A DNA stretch of 64,000 bases from Nitrincola alkalilacustris (lineage in GTDB: Bacteria; Pseudomonadota; Gammaproteobacteria; Pseudomonadales; Balneatricaceae). Below are positions 27,862 through 36,958 of this stretch, piece by piece. Under the pieces are notes generated by a model. It ran no database searches and was not told where the DNA came from. It saw only the letters and a list, made by a program, of their open reading frames with translations. The stretch lies in assembly GCF_008973755.1 (NCBI RefSeq), contig NZ_WBOM01000006.1, positions 124,001 through 188,000 of the forward strand. Reading direction: 5' to 3'. Position numbers and translations under genes: made by a program. Every line of letters begins with the position of its first letter. Position 1 is the stretch's first letter.

Positions 27862-28257
27862 ATGGCTAGAAAGATCTACGTTAACCTGCCTGTCCGCGAT
27901 CTGGATACATCGCGACAGTTTTTCACCGCACTGGGATTCGGCTTTGACCCCAAGTTCTCCAATGAAAATGCTGCCTGCATGCTGGTGGGTGAGAATATCT
28001 TCGTGATGCTGTTGGTGGAGCACTATTTTAAAACCTTCATCAACAAGACGATCTGCGATGCCCGGCAATGCACTGAGGTGCTGGTTTGTCTCTCTTGTGA
28101 ATCACGAGAGGAGGTTGATGAGCTGGTGGCTAAGGCCGTGGCTGCCGGTGGTAGTGTGCCGCGTGATCCGCAGGACTTCGGCTTCATGTATGGCCATGCC
28201 TTTGAGGACCTGGAGGGTCATATCTGGGAGCTGGTGTATATGGATATCGAAACCTGA
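27862..28257 (+). CDS. VOC-family (glyoxalase/extradiol dioxygenase-like) protein
   Basis: A 131-residue vicinal-oxygen-chelate protein with two beta-alpha-beta-beta-beta modules. It starts RKIYVNLPVRDLDTSRQFF and ends with DLEGHIWELVYMD, which supplies the conserved C-terminal glutamate ligand. It resembles the group annotated as lactoylglutathione-lyase-like proteins of unknown substrate. AGGA lies 7 bases before the ATG at 27862. It is divergent from msrAB. Confidence 0.85.
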   Translation: MARKIYVNLPVRDLDTSRQFFTALGFGFDPKFSNENAACMLVGENIFVMLLVEHYFKTFINKTICDARQCTEVLVCLSCESREEVDELVAKAVAAGGSVPRDPQDFGFMYGHAFEDLEGHIWELVYMDIET

Positions 28258-28285
28258 GGAGCTGTCTTATATAGACAGCCCTCAG
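28254..28285. terminator. Hairpin between convergent VOC and nucleoside-gate genes
   Basis: An imperfect inverted repeat: CTGAGG and GCTGTCT pair with AGACAGC and CTCAG around a TATAT loop. It overlaps the VOC stop codon. There is no long T run on either side, so it may act as a bidirectional barrier rather than a canonical terminator. Confidence 0.45.
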
Positions 28286-28293
28286 GAAAAGAC

Positions 28294-29583
28294 TTACAGG
28301 AACAGGTAGGAACAGATCGCGACAGCCGCGATAACGGCAACCACATCGGCCGTCAGAGCAGCTGCCAGGGTATGGCGCATTCTGCGAATCTGCACGGCAC
28401 CGAAGTAGACCGCCAGCACATAAAAAGTGGTCTCTGTTGAACCCTGCAAGGTGGTTACCAGATACCCGACATAGCTGTCTGGCCCGATGGCCGGATCATT
28501 GATGATCGAGGCCATAATGCCATAAGCACCGGAGCCGGACAGCGGTCGCAGCAGTGCCATCGGCAGGGCCTCGGCGGGTAGGCCAAAGCGTGCAGTGATA
28601 CCACCTATCATATTGACCATAACATCCATTGCCCCACTGGCGCGGAACATACCGACGGCTACCAGTATCGCCACCAGATAGGGGATGATACGCAGCGCCA
28701 CCTGGAACCCCTCCTTGGCACCCTCGACAAATACCTCATAGATGCGTACCCCGCGCAGTGCACCAAACAGCAGGAATCCGACCATCAACCCCGGCATGAT
28801 CCAGGGCGATACGGCACGACCGTACACGACCATCAGCGGAATCATCGCCACGATACTGCCCAGCGCCAGCACTGATACCCAGACCGGATAGGCAGAGGTA
28901 TCGGAGGTGCGGGCATCGGCGTCGTTTTCATTCACCCAGGGACGCTCAATCTTCATCGCAGCAGGGTCGGGCACCACCGGAAAGAAGCGCCGGAACAGCA
29001 TCGCGGCAGAAATGGCGGCAATAGTGGCACAGATGGTGGCAAAGAGGGTGGTGGGCAGGATGGCGGCCGGGTCAGCAGAGCCTGCGGCGGCACGTATCGC
29101 AATCACGCCGGTGGGCAGCAGGGTGACGCTAGAGGTGTTGATCGCCAGAAACAGGGCCATGGAGTTGGTGGCGGTGCCCGGTTGCTGGTTGAGCTTATCC
29201 AACTCCTGCATGGCACGAATGCCGAAAGGGGTGGCGGCGTTGCCCAACCCCAGTGCATTGGCTGACATATTCAGGATCATCGCCCCCATGGCGGGGTGAT
29301 CTGGCGGCACTTCCGGAAACAGGCGGGTCATCAGCGGGCGAATCAGTTTGGCGATGATGGTCAGTAGGCCACCGGCTTCGGCGACCTTCATCAGGCCCAG
29401 AAACAGCGTCATCACCCCGACCAGACCAATCGCCAACTCGACGGCACCACCGGCCGAACTCACCATGCCGGATGAGAGGGCTTCCATCGGGGAGGGCTCA
29501 CCGTCCACTGGGATATGAAACAGTTCACGCCAGCCTGCCACCGCTGCAGCAATCACGACAATGCCCAGAAATATCCAGTTCAT
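28294..29583 (-). CDS. Nucleoside recognition (Gate) domain membrane protein, SpmA-SpmB fusion type
   Basis: A 429-residue inner membrane protein with about ten helices. The N-terminal half resembles SpmA (LAIGLVGVMTLFLGLMKVAEAGG; ILNMSANALGLGNAATPFGI), and the C-terminal half resembles SpmB (VALRIIPYLVAILVAVGMFRASG; PLSGSGAYGIM). In Bacillus spmA and spmB are separate spore-maturation genes; in proteobacteria a fused form of unknown transport function is common. I use the ATG at 29583, where family sequence begins, rather than an upstream TTG. The substrate is unknown. Confidence 0.85.
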   Translation of the reverse strand: MNWIFLGIVVIAAAVAGWRELFHIPVDGEPSPMEALSSGMVSSAGGAVELAIGLVGVMTLFLGLMKVAEAGGLLTIIAKLIRPLMTRLFPEVPPDHPAMGAMILNMSANALGLGNAATPFGIRAMQELDKLNQQPGTATNSMALFLAINTSSVTLLPTGVIAIRAAAGSADPAAILPTTLFATICATIAAISAAMLFRRFFPVVPDPAAMKIERPWVNENDADARTSDTSAYPVWVSVLALGSIVAMIPLMVVYGRAVSPWIMPGLMVGFLLFGALRGVRIYEVFVEGAKEGFQVALRIIPYLVAILVAVGMFRASGAMDVMVNMIGGITARFGLPAEALPMALLRPLSGSGAYGIMASIINDPAIGPDSYVGYLVTTLQGSTETTFYVLAVYFGAVQIRRMRHTLAAALTADVVAVIAAVAICSYLFL

Positions 29584-29812
29584 AATGCTTAAAGACCCTT
29601 TCAATGCGATATGAGTGTGAACGCGTCCTGGGCATGCCGGGCATCCTGATATGCCGGCACCGGTGCGTTGGGATGATCATACACCAGGGATGTGTGGCTC
29701 GACACAGGGTGTAAAGATATTTTACCGCCACTTTTACACACCTGCCAAAGGCATTAACATGCGTGCATAAGCTTGAAAACCAGATACTTGCCATCCAATC
29801 CGTCTGGAGAAA

Positions 29813-30298
29813 ATGACGATGCAACAGGCAGACACTCACCGAATTGAAAAAATTGATCCAAACCTGCCAGAGGTGGCGAGGTTGATATCCCTGTCGGATG
29901 CCTATCTGGCCGAACTCTACCCGGCTGAAAGCAACCATCTGGCAAGTATCGAGGATCTGCAGAAACCCAATGCCGCATTATTCGGCTGCTACATCGGTGA
30001 TGAACTGGTAGGGTGTGGTGCGGTCAGAGTGATGAGCGATGATGGACTTTATGGCGAGGTGAAACGCCTGTTTGTGGATGAGCGTCAGCGCGGTAAAGGC
30101 TTGTCATCGGCGATTCTGCAAAGGCTTGAAGCGCATCTGCAGGAGCAGGGTGTTGCGCTTGCGCGGCTTGAGGTGGGGATCAGTCAGCCAGAGGCGCTGG
30201 GACTCTACACCCGCTATGGCTATCAAACCAGACCACCTTTTGGCTATTATCGTGAAGATCCTTACAGCATCTTTATGCAGAAGCAGCTGGTCGATTGA
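29813..30298 (+). CDS. GNAT-family N-acetyltransferase
   Basis: A 161-residue GNAT protein. Motif A is visible as VKRLFVDERQRGKGLSSAILQRLE with the R-G-K-G-L acetyl-CoA loop. The C-terminal part PEALGLYTRYGYQTRPPFGYY is typical of the group that includes putative amino-acid acetyltransferases. GGAG precedes two closely spaced ATGs (29813 and 29819), either of which could be used. It is divergent from the nucleoside-gate protein. The substrate is unknown. Confidence 0.85.
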   Translation: MTMQQADTHRIEKIDPNLPEVARLISLSDAYLAELYPAESNHLASIEDLQKPNAALFGCYIGDELVGCGAVRVMSDDGLYGEVKRLFVDERQRGKGLSSAILQRLEAHLQEQGVALARLEVGISQPEALGLYTRYGYQTRPPFGYYREDPYSIFMQKQLVD

Positions 30299-30330
30299 GC
30301 AGAATCCTACGATAAATAGTGCGAGCGATA

Positions 30331-30378
30331 GTTTTGTTAATCAGCAGTTTTGTTAATCAGCAGTTTAGTTAATCAGGA
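30331..30378 (+). repeat. Three 16-bp tandem repeats in front of gor
   Basis: Two identical units of GTTTTGTTAATCAGCA (30331-30346 and 30347-30362) and a third with two changes (GTTTAGTTAATCAGGA, 30363-30378). The change in the third unit helps create the AGGAG ribosome-binding site of the next gene. Confidence 0.9.
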
Positions 30379-30385
30379 GTCGGCC

Positions 30386-31759
30386 GTGAGTCAGGAGAAC
30401 CAGGTAAGTCAGTACGACTATGATCTGTTCGTCATAGGGGCAGGTTCGGGCGGCGTCAGGGCAGCGCGTATGGCCGCCGGTATGGGGGTGCGAGTTGCGG
30501 TGGCAGAGGAGCGCTATCTCGGTGGTACCTGTGTGAATGTCGGTTGTGTACCCAAGAAACTCTATGTGTATGCCTCCCACTATGCTGAAACCTTTCATGA
30601 AGCAGCGGGCTTTGGCCTCCATGCCAGCGGCGTGACGTTTGACTGGCCGACTCTGCGCGACAACAAGACGACCGAGATAACCCGGTTAAATGGCATCTAT
30701 CGTAACCTGCTGATCAACAGTGGTTGTGAACTGTTCGAGGCGCGGGCCACGGTAACGGGTCCGAATGAGGTCAGTGTCGATGGGCGGCGTATTACAGCCG
30801 AACGAATCCTGATCGCAACTGGTGGCTGGCCGCATGTGCCGGATATTCCGGGTCGTGAGCATGTCATCAGCTCCAATGAGGTGTTTGATCTGGAGACCTT
30901 TCCCCGTCGTGTCATAGTTCTTGGCGGGGGTTATATCGCGGTTGAGTTTGCCGGTATCTTTGCCGGACTCGGGGCCAGAACCGATCTGGTTTATCGAGGC
31001 GATCTGTTCCTGCGTGGTTTTGATCAGGAGGTGCGGGAGTTCACCGCACAGGAAGTGGCGAAGAAGGGCGTGAAGCTGCGCTTCAACACCAATATCCGCT
31101 CGATCAAAAAGGCCGACGATGGCGTATTGATTGCGGAGTTTGAAGATGGCTCCACACAGGAAGCCGATCAGATCATGTATGCAACCGGGCGGGTACCCAA
31201 CACAGCCGGGCTTGGTCTTGAAGAGGTCGGTGTTGCCACTGATAAGTCGGGCGCTGTTGTTGTGTCGGACCAGTTCCAGACATCCATCCCCTCTATATAT
31301 GCTATCGGCGATGTGATTGATCGGGTACAGCTGACGCCGGTTGCGCTGGCCGAAGGCATGGCGCTTGTTCGAGCCCTTTATGGCAAGGGTGAGAAAACGG
31401 TTGATTATGACTTGATACCGACCGCGGTTTTCTGCCAGCCGAATATCGGTACGGTAGGACTGACGGAAGAACAGGCGCGTGAGCGTTTCGCCAAGGTGGA
31501 TGTGTATCGCTCGGAATTTCGCGCCATGAAGCATACCCTCAGTGGTTCACAGGAGCGCACACTGATGAAGATGCTGGTGGATCAGGAAACCGATCGCGTG
31601 CTGGGAGTTCATATGGTCGGGGCTGAAGCCGGAGAGATTATTCAGGGCATTGCCGTGGCACTCAAGGCGGGTGCAACCAAGGCGGTATTCGACAGCACCA
31701 TCGGTATTCACCCAACTGCGGCGGAAGAGTTCGTGACAATGCGGGAGCCGGTTCGATAA
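30386..31759 (+). CDS. gorA: Glutathione-disulfide reductase
   Basis: A 457-residue flavoprotein disulfide reductase. The FAD motif [14 protein letters not shown] is followed by the redox-active pair [13 protein letters not shown], the NADPH-binding [13 protein letters not shown], the second FAD motif YAIGD and the C-terminal HPTAAEE with the catalytic histidine-glutamate pair. These mark glutathione reductase rather than lipoamide dehydrogenase. It keeps glutathione reduced with NADPH. The start is a GTG at 30386 with AGGAG 7 bases upstream, supplied by the last unit of a tandem repeat; the frame is open further upstream. Confidence 0.93.
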   Translation: MSQENQVSQYDYDLFVIGAGSGGVRAARMAAGMGVRVAVAEERYLGGTCVNVGCVPKKLYVYASHYAETFHEAAGFGLHASGVTFDWPTLRDNKTTEITRLNGIYRNLLINSGCELFEARATVTGPNEVSVDGRRITAERILIATGGWPHVPDIPGREHVISSNEVFDLETFPRRVIVLGGGYIAVEFAGIFAGLGARTDLVYRGDLFLRGFDQEVREFTAQEVAKKGVKLRFNTNIRSIKKADDGVLIAEFEDGSTQEADQIMYATGRVPNTAGLGLEEVGVATDKSGAVVVSDQFQTSIPSIYAIGDVIDRVQLTPVALAEGMALVRALYGKGEKTVDYDLIPTAVFCQPNIGTVGLTEEQARERFAKVDVYRSEFRAMKHTLSGSQERTLMKMLVDQETDRVLGVHMVGAEAGEIIQGIAVALKAGATKAVFDSTIGIHPTAAEEFVTMREPVR

Positions 31760-31857
31760 GCATCTTCAGCAGTAAAGGATCACCGTTTAAAGCGAAACAC
31801 TAAACTGTACAATCCAGTTGATCAGGCTGCTCACTTCTGATCTAATGCGGTTTCAAA

Positions 31858-31878
31858 CTGACTTGTAAGTCAGCTTTT
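31858..31878 (+). terminator. Weak terminator-like hairpin between gorA and the urea transporter
   Basis: CTGACTT and AAGTCAG separated by GT, followed by CTTTT. It is short and AT-rich, so only a tentative gorA terminator. Confidence 0.35.
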
Positions 31879-31903
31879 AAATCCCATCTGTAGGTGTCAG
31901 TCT

Positions 31904-32725
31904 GTGAACTGGTTACGTGCAACGCTGGCGGGTATCAGCCAGATTTTCTTTCTGAGTAATCCCTGGAGCGGCCTGGTATTTCTGCTGGCTGTGCTCTGGG
32001 CTTCACCGCTGATGGCGGCAGGCTTGTTGCTCGGTGTTATCAGTGCGAACCTGGCAGCCAGGCTGGCAGGTTTTTCCACTGCCGATATTCAGCAGGGGCT
32101 GTTTGGTTTCAATGCTGGTCTGGTTGGCTTGCTGTTGAGCCTGTGCTATTCGCCAAGCCTGCTGTTGGTGCTGGGTATTCTATCAGGGGCCGTTGCGAGC
32201 GCGCTGCTGTTTCAGTTGCTCCGCTCCCTGTGGGCCATACCGCTGTTCACAGCTCCCTTCAATCTAATCATGCTGCCCTGGCTCTACCTGACCCAGACCA
32301 GTCCGCTGGATCTGCCAGTTGATCCTATCCCGTTGCTGTCAGGTGTCAGCCAGGTACTCTTTGTATCAGATCCAGTGGCTGCGATTCTGGTGGCACTGGT
32401 TCTGCTTTTTCATGGTGCTCCATTGCTGCTCTGGGCACTTGGCGGGAGTCTTGCCGGTATTGTGGCGGGCATCCTGTTCGGGCTGGATCCCAGCTCTCTC
32501 GCGTTTGGAATTGCCGGATTCAATCCGGTACTGGCGGCCATTGGATTGTATCACCATCGCCTTGGCTGGGGCTGGATACTGGCCGGGATGCTCCTTGCTG
32601 CAACAGCTGGAGCGGGGTTGATGGCTGCAGGTTTGCCTGCACTGACGGCACCTTTCGTAATCAGTTGCTGGTTGATACTACTGCTGGATTATTTTCGCCG
32701 TGCAGCGATCAGGGGAGAGCACTGA
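31904..32725 (+). CDS. Urea transporter (UT family)
   Basis: A 273-residue inner membrane protein with about ten helices and internal pseudo-twofold symmetry. The repeats read FLSNPWSGLVFLLAVL with IQQGLFGFNAGLVGLLL, and VLFVSDPVAAILVAL with LAFGIAGFNPVLAAIGL, matching the urea transporter fold in which each half has a loop-helix facing the selectivity filter. Translation starts at a GTG with AGGTG 8 bases upstream. No urease or urea amidolyase gene is in the window. It sits alone between gorA and the convergent CDF gene. Confidence 0.85.
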   Translation: MNWLRATLAGISQIFFLSNPWSGLVFLLAVLWASPLMAAGLLLGVISANLAARLAGFSTADIQQGLFGFNAGLVGLLLSLCYSPSLLLVLGILSGAVASALLFQLLRSLWAIPLFTAPFNLIMLPWLYLTQTSPLDLPVDPIPLLSGVSQVLFVSDPVAAILVALVLLFHGAPLLLWALGGSLAGIVAGILFGLDPSSLAFGIAGFNPVLAAIGLYHHRLGWGWILAGMLLAATAGAGLMAAGLPALTAPFVISCWLILLLDYFRRAAIRGEH

Positions 32726-32738
32726 TCAGTTGCGAAGC

Positions 32739-33914
32739 TCAGATGCGAAACTCAGGCGCCAGCCAGATATTGATCTGACGGAACCAGTTCAGGCCTTTCA
32801 GCTCTTCAGCGAGTTGTGCTTCCAGCTCATGCGCTTCGATACCCGTGTTACTCAGTAACTGATGGATATCGCTGCTGAACTTGATGTCCAGATCGATGCA
32901 GCGTGGCTCGTAGTAGATGATCAGTTCATAATCCGCTGTATCCCCCAGAATACGACTGATCGATGCGTCCAGATGCTGCTGTATCTCGGATCGTGGTGGC
33001 ATGACCGGGCAGGTCTCTTCAGACATGTCGTGATCATCATAGGTGTCGATGTGGTAGATGATATGGCCAATATCATCGAACCTGTCCCGCAGCAGGCAAG
33101 TGACCGAGTCTCCAATAAAATGCCCCTCGGCTGAACTCAGGTGAGGGCCGACCTGAAGATGCATCTCCAGCAGGCTCTGGCTGCCCATTGAGCGGCTTTT
33201 GAAGCTGTGAACACTTATCACCCCATCAACTGAAAGGGCTGCTTCACGGAGTTTTTTGACCCGTTCTGCCGGTAACGCCGTATCGACCAGTTCGGAAATG
33301 CTTTTGGCGACCAGATCCCAGCCGATCTTGCCGACCAGCAGAGCAACGAGTACAGCGGCCAGGGCATCCAGCCACCAGACACCGGTCATGGCACCGGCAA
33401 TGGCGACGAAAACGACAATGGAAGATAACGAGTCGGTACGATGGTGCCAGGCGTTGGCGATGATCAGGTTCGAGTTCAGTGCTTTTCCGACCCGGTGGGT
33501 GTAGTGATAAAGGATCTCTTTTGACAATATGGATACGCCCGCTACGATAAGCGCGGGCCAGGCTGGCAGGGGAGGGACATCCGTGCCAAACAGCAGCTTG
33601 AGGCTTTCATAGGCCATCAAGGCACCGACCAGCATGAGAATGGCGCCAAGCACAACGGTGCCGACGGTTTCAAAGCGTGCATGCCCCCAGGGGTGGTTGG
33701 CGTCGGGCTTTTCATGCGAGAACTTGAGAAGAAACACGACCATGAAGTCGGTCAAGACATCCGACAGCGAGTGCAGGCCATCGGCAATCAACGCGGCTGA
33801 GTTGGCCAATATACCCACAATAATCTTGGCTGCGCTCAACAGGCTGTCGACCAACGCGCCAATCAGTGTGATGCGCTGTCCTGCCCTGCGTCGTTGATCC
33901 AGTTCTTCCTGCAT
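32739..33914 (-). CDS. Cation diffusion facilitator (CDF) transporter with C-terminal extension
   Basis: A 391-residue CDF protein of the FieF/MamB type. The metal-site motifs are DGLHSLSDVLTDF (HxxxD in helix 2) and HHRTDSLSS (HxxxD in helix 5). A cytoplasmic ferredoxin-like domain (about 210-290) contains VHSFKSRSMGSQ. FieF is about 300 residues, so roughly 90 extra residues follow, including a second small domain (LIIYYEPRCIDLDIKFSSD) seen in some marine gammaproteobacterial members. It exports divalent metal (Fe, Zn or similar) in exchange for protons. It is convergent with the urea transporter. Confidence 0.9.
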   Translation of the reverse strand: MQEELDQRRRAGQRITLIGALVDSLLSAAKIIVGILANSAALIADGLHSLSDVLTDFMVVFLLKFSHEKPDANHPWGHARFETVGTVVLGAILMLVGALMAYESLKLLFGTDVPPLPAWPALIVAGVSILSKEILYHYTHRVGKALNSNLIIANAWHHRTDSLSSIVVFVAIAGAMTGVWWLDALAAVLVALLVGKIGWDLVAKSISELVDTALPAERVKKLREAALSVDGVISVHSFKSRSMGSQSLLEMHLQVGPHLSSAEGHFIGDSVTCLLRDRFDDIGHIIYHIDTYDDHDMSEETCPVMPPRSEIQQHLDASISRILGDTADYELIIYYEPRCIDLDIKFSSDIHQLLSNTGIEAHELEAQLAEELKGLNWFRQINIWLAPEFRI

Positions 33915-34424
33915 TGTCAGTTCCGATACCCCATTTTCAGCATCGGTATACTAACCGCCTGAGTCGTTCGAGACCAGTGTTGTCATGGTTCTGTAGTTTG
34001 ATTTTGGCATAAACATTAAAAGGGTTGTGTGTAACCTTGACTCCGTGTTAAGCGACCAGCACAGAAAACTGGATTGCTTTTGTACATTGATTAACCACTC
34101 GTGCAACTTAAAAACTGTTATTTGGCTAATTAAGATATTGATTATAATGGATAAAAATATCTGTATATTTTTTGATCAATCTGTAGGGAGGCATGTAGCC
34201 TTGGGAGGATGACGGGTTTTTATAACGACTACACACAATGTTATCCACAGAGAATGTGGGTAGGCTTTCCAAGCCCACGGAGTGTGTGGGGTTTGCCCTG
34301 AGTGGATAAAATTTTTATCTGCTGTTCTGGCAGCATAGCCCAGAAATGCTGCAGTTGCGTTAAGATTGTATGAACTCATGCGGGTCGATATGATGTTGCC
34401 TGCTGAGTCAGGTAGGAACAAAAA
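33915..34424. other. 510-bp AT-rich intergenic region with DnaA-box-like motifs
   Basis: No gene was found. The middle (about 34080-34180) is distinctly AT-rich. It is followed by one perfect and two imperfect DnaA-box-like nonamers, listed separately, and a small hairpin (GGCTT-TCC-AAGCC, 34263-34275). It should also contain the promoters of the divergent CDF and BASS genes. Confidence 0.5.
34146..34309. promoter_or_regulatory. Cluster of DnaA-box-like sites
   Basis: A perfect consensus TTATCCACA at 34241-34249 on the plus strand. On the minus strand TTATCCACT (8 of 9) lies at 34301-34309 and TTATCCATT (7 of 9) at 34146-34154. All three lie in the same AT-rich gap. Binding by DnaA is inference. 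Confidence 0.5.
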
Positions 34425-35312
34425 ATGCAAGCCTCAATCGTTTCTCAGATTTTTTTGCCCACAGCGCTGGCGATCATTATGCTGGCGGTGGGCCTTTCGC
34501 TGAGCATGAGGGATTTTGCTCAGGTCCTCAGAGAGCCCAGAACATTGTTGCTGGGTATCGGCGCTCAGATGCTGCTGTTGCCCCTGCTGGGGCTGATAGT
34601 GGTTACCCTGTTTCAGTTGCCACCTGTGTTGGCGGTGGGGATCATGATTCTCACCTTTGCACCCGGCGGAGCAACATCCAATGCGATCACGCTGCTGGCT
34701 CGAGGTGATGCAGCACTCTCTGTTTCACTCACGGCGCTGGTGACCCTGCTGACACCTTTCACTATACCCTTGCTGACCGCATTGGCTTTACAGCATTGGT
34801 TTCAAACAACGGCCGTGATTGATTTTCCAATTATTGAATCGATCATGAAAATGGTGATGATTACACTGCTACCGGTGCTGGTAGGAGTTGGATTCAGTGC
34901 ACGCTTTCCTGTTCTGGCGGCACGTATCAGAGTGCCTTTCAGGCGTTTTTCACTCTGCCTGCTGCTGCTGATGGTGGTGTTACTGGTGCGCGGCAACTGG
35001 CATCTGCTGCCTGCCTTATTGGTGCAGTTGGCACCTGCAGTGTTTTGTCTGGTGCTGGCGGCCATGCTGCTGGGATTTTTGCTGGCGAAGATGGCTGGGC
35101 TGAATGATCCACAGCGGATATCAATCATGGTTGAAGTGGGGTTGCAGAATGCTGGTACTGCGCTGCTGGTGACCAGCACGATTCTGCAGAATGCTGAGAT
35201 GTCCGCGAGTGCTCTGGTTTATGGGGTGTTGATGCAGATTCCTGCGTTTGCACTTATCGGATGGCGTAATCGTCGAGCCCTGCTGCTGTTTCGGCGCAGT
35301 CGGGCTGCTTGA
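34425..35312 (+). CDS. Bile acid:sodium symporter (BASS) family transporter
   Basis: A 295-residue membrane protein with nine to ten helices of the BASS/SBF family. Characteristic parts are ALAIIMLAVGLSLSMRDF near the N-terminus, TFAPGGATSNAITLLARGDAALSVSLTAL (the sodium and substrate region, PGG and broken helix) and VEVGLQNAGTALLVTS in the second crossover. Bacterial members import pantoate or other organic anions with Na+; the substrate here is unknown. It is divergent from the CDF gene across the DnaA-box region. Confidence 0.88.
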   Translation: MQASIVSQIFLPTALAIIMLAVGLSLSMRDFAQVLREPRTLLLGIGAQMLLLPLLGLIVVTLFQLPPVLAVGIMILTFAPGGATSNAITLLARGDAALSVSLTALVTLLTPFTIPLLTALALQHWFQTTAVIDFPIIESIMKMVMITLLPVLVGVGFSARFPVLAARIRVPFRRFSLCLLLLMVVLLVRGNWHLLPALLVQLAPAVFCLVLAAMLLGFLLAKMAGLNDPQRISIMVEVGLQNAGTALLVTSTILQNAEMSASALVYGVLMQIPAFALIGWRNRRALLLFRRSRAA

Positions 35313-35335
35313 CTCTGACCAGACTGACCGTATGC

Positions 35336-35968
35336 CTAGTCAATACCAATAATCTTGTGTGTCTGCAGGCTTAATTTCCACTGTGGGTGATCCATGCAGT
35401 AGCGGATGCAGGCGACAGTATTGGTTGCCTGCTCCGGGCTATCGAGTGGTTGCAGGTAAAAGTGCTCAAAATCGAGTGACTGAAACTGTTCGGGGCGGTT
35501 TTCGCGTTGCGGATAGACCAGTTTCAGCTCATGACCTTGTGTAATCAGCAGCTCTGCATCAGCCTTGGGGCTGACACAGATCCAGTCAATGCCAGTCGGT
35601 AGGGGGCGGGTGCCATTTGTTTCAATTGCTATTTCGAACCCTTCCTGATGCAGGGCTTCAACCAGCTCGTCATCCAGCTGCAGTGCAGGCTCTCCCCCGG
35701 TACAGACGACATAAGGCTGACCTTTTTCATCGGCTGGCCAGAAGCTGCGAATGCGACTGGCCAGGGCCTTGGCTGTTTCAAACTTGCCGCCGTTCTGGCC
35801 ATCAGTGCCGATGAAGTCCGTATCGCAGAACTTGCACACGGAGCTATCCCTGTCCTGCTCACGACCGGACCAGAGATTGCAACCGGTGAAGCGGCAGAAA
35901 ACTGCCGCTCGACCGCTTTGAGCGCCTTCACCCTGCAGGGTGTAGAACATCTCTTTGACACTGTACAT
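35336..35968 (-). CDS. queE: 7-carboxy-7-deazaguanine synthase (queuosine pathway)
   Basis: A 210-residue radical SAM enzyme. It has the family's expanded cluster motif CX14CX2C (CNLW...SSVCKFC), the start YSVKEMFYTLQGEGAQSGR, and the SAM-binding VVCTGGEPALQ. It converts 6-carboxytetrahydropterin to 7-carboxy-7-deazaguanine, on the way to preQ0 and queuosine. No queC, queD or queF gene is adjacent. It is convergent with the BASS transporter (23-bp gap) and downstream of rdgC on the same strand. Confidence 0.95.
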   Translation of the reverse strand: MYSVKEMFYTLQGEGAQSGRAAVFCRFTGCNLWSGREQDRDSSVCKFCDTDFIGTDGQNGGKFETAKALASRIRSFWPADEKGQPYVVCTGGEPALQLDDELVEALHQEGFEIAIETNGTRPLPTGIDWICVSPKADAELLITQGHELKLVYPQRENRPEQFQSLDFEHFYLQPLDSPEQATNTVACIRYCMDHPQWKLSLQTHKIIGID

Positions 35969-36042
35969 GTAAACTCCGGATCAGGTTAAAAACAGTAAGG
36001 GCTATTCAGTAAAGGCTATTCAGTAAAAAGTATGACGCTGCC

Positions 36043-36957
36043 TCAGCGGACGGGTTCCCCGCCAAAGGCTTCCACCAGTGCCGGTACAAAGCGGCTGAAC
36101 TCCAGCCCCATCTGCGTCAATTGGGCATCAAAATAGGCCAGCTCATCTTCAGGGCTGTCATTATCCATCTGCTCGCGGAACTGATCGGTCAGTTTCAGGC
36201 GATGCAGACTCATGTCGGCATGTAACACCAGGCGAATCTGCTCCTCCCAGTTGACTGCCAATCGCGTGATCTGCATGCCATTGTCCAGATGGGCGCGGAT
36301 CTCATCGCTGAACAGATCCTGCCCCTTGACGCGAATGACGCCACCCTCTGCGCTGAGATCTCGCAGCTCGCTCTCATCTTCAACCTCTATAACGGAGGGA
36401 ATAGGGCGTTTGTCCTGTAGCCACTCGGTCATGACGCTGCTGGGGGCCTGGTTGACCTCCAATGGTCTTACAATCAGCGATCCCAAAGCTTCACGCAGGG
36501 CACTGAGCAGGTCTTCGGCGCGCTTAAAGCTGCCAACATCGACCAGAATCCAGCCTTGCTGAGGCATCAACAGAGCACGGGTACGATGACGCCGCGTGAA
36601 GGCGCGTGGCAGAAGCTCAAGCGTGATGTCGTCTTTCATCTGCTGGCGTTCCTTGCGGTACACCTTGCGTGCTTCGTTCTCTTCGATGACACGAATACGC
36701 TCATCCATTTCGTCACGGATCACGCTGGTTGGCAGAATTTTTTCCTCAACCAGATAGCTGATCAGGATATAGCCATTGCTGCTGAATATCGGGGAGTCAG
36801 ACAACGGACCGGTCGGCGAGGTCCAGCCACTGCGACTGACTTCATGGCGGCCACAGGGTACAAAGGGTTTTTCCTGCAGGACTTTTTCGAGGTGCTCTTC
36901 CGTGCAGTCTTCAGAGGGTTCAAAGCGATAGCAGATAGCGTTTTTAAACCAATTCAT
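36043..36957 (-). CDS. rdgC: Recombination-associated protein RdgC
   Basis: A 304-residue protein, nearly the same length as E. coli RdgC (303). Conserved features include the start MNWFKNAICYRF, FVPCGRHEVSRSGWTSP, and EKILPTSVIRDEMDERI. RdgC is a ring-shaped dimer that binds DNA without sequence preference and restrains RecA. It starts one base after the apt stop (TGA-A-ATG), so it is translationally coupled to apt; the longer open frame upstream overlaps apt and lacks similarity. Confidence 0.95.
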   Translation of the reverse strand: MNWFKNAICYRFEPSEDCTEEHLEKVLQEKPFVPCGRHEVSRSGWTSPTGPLSDSPIFSSNGYILISYLVEEKILPTSVIRDEMDERIRVIEENEARKVYRKERQQMKDDITLELLPRAFTRRHRTRALLMPQQGWILVDVGSFKRAEDLLSALREALGSLIVRPLEVNQAPSSVMTEWLQDKRPIPSVIEVEDESELRDLSAEGGVIRVKGQDLFSDEIRAHLDNGMQITRLAVNWEEQIRLVLHADMSLHRLKLTDQFREQMDNDSPEDELAYFDAQLTQMGLEFSRFVPALVEAFGGEPVR

Positions 36958-36958
36958 T

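Noticed and set aside
34080-34320. Chromosomal replication origin
   Set aside because: Only one perfect DnaA box, and none of the usual origin neighbours (dnaA, dnaN, gidA, parAB, rpmH) is present.
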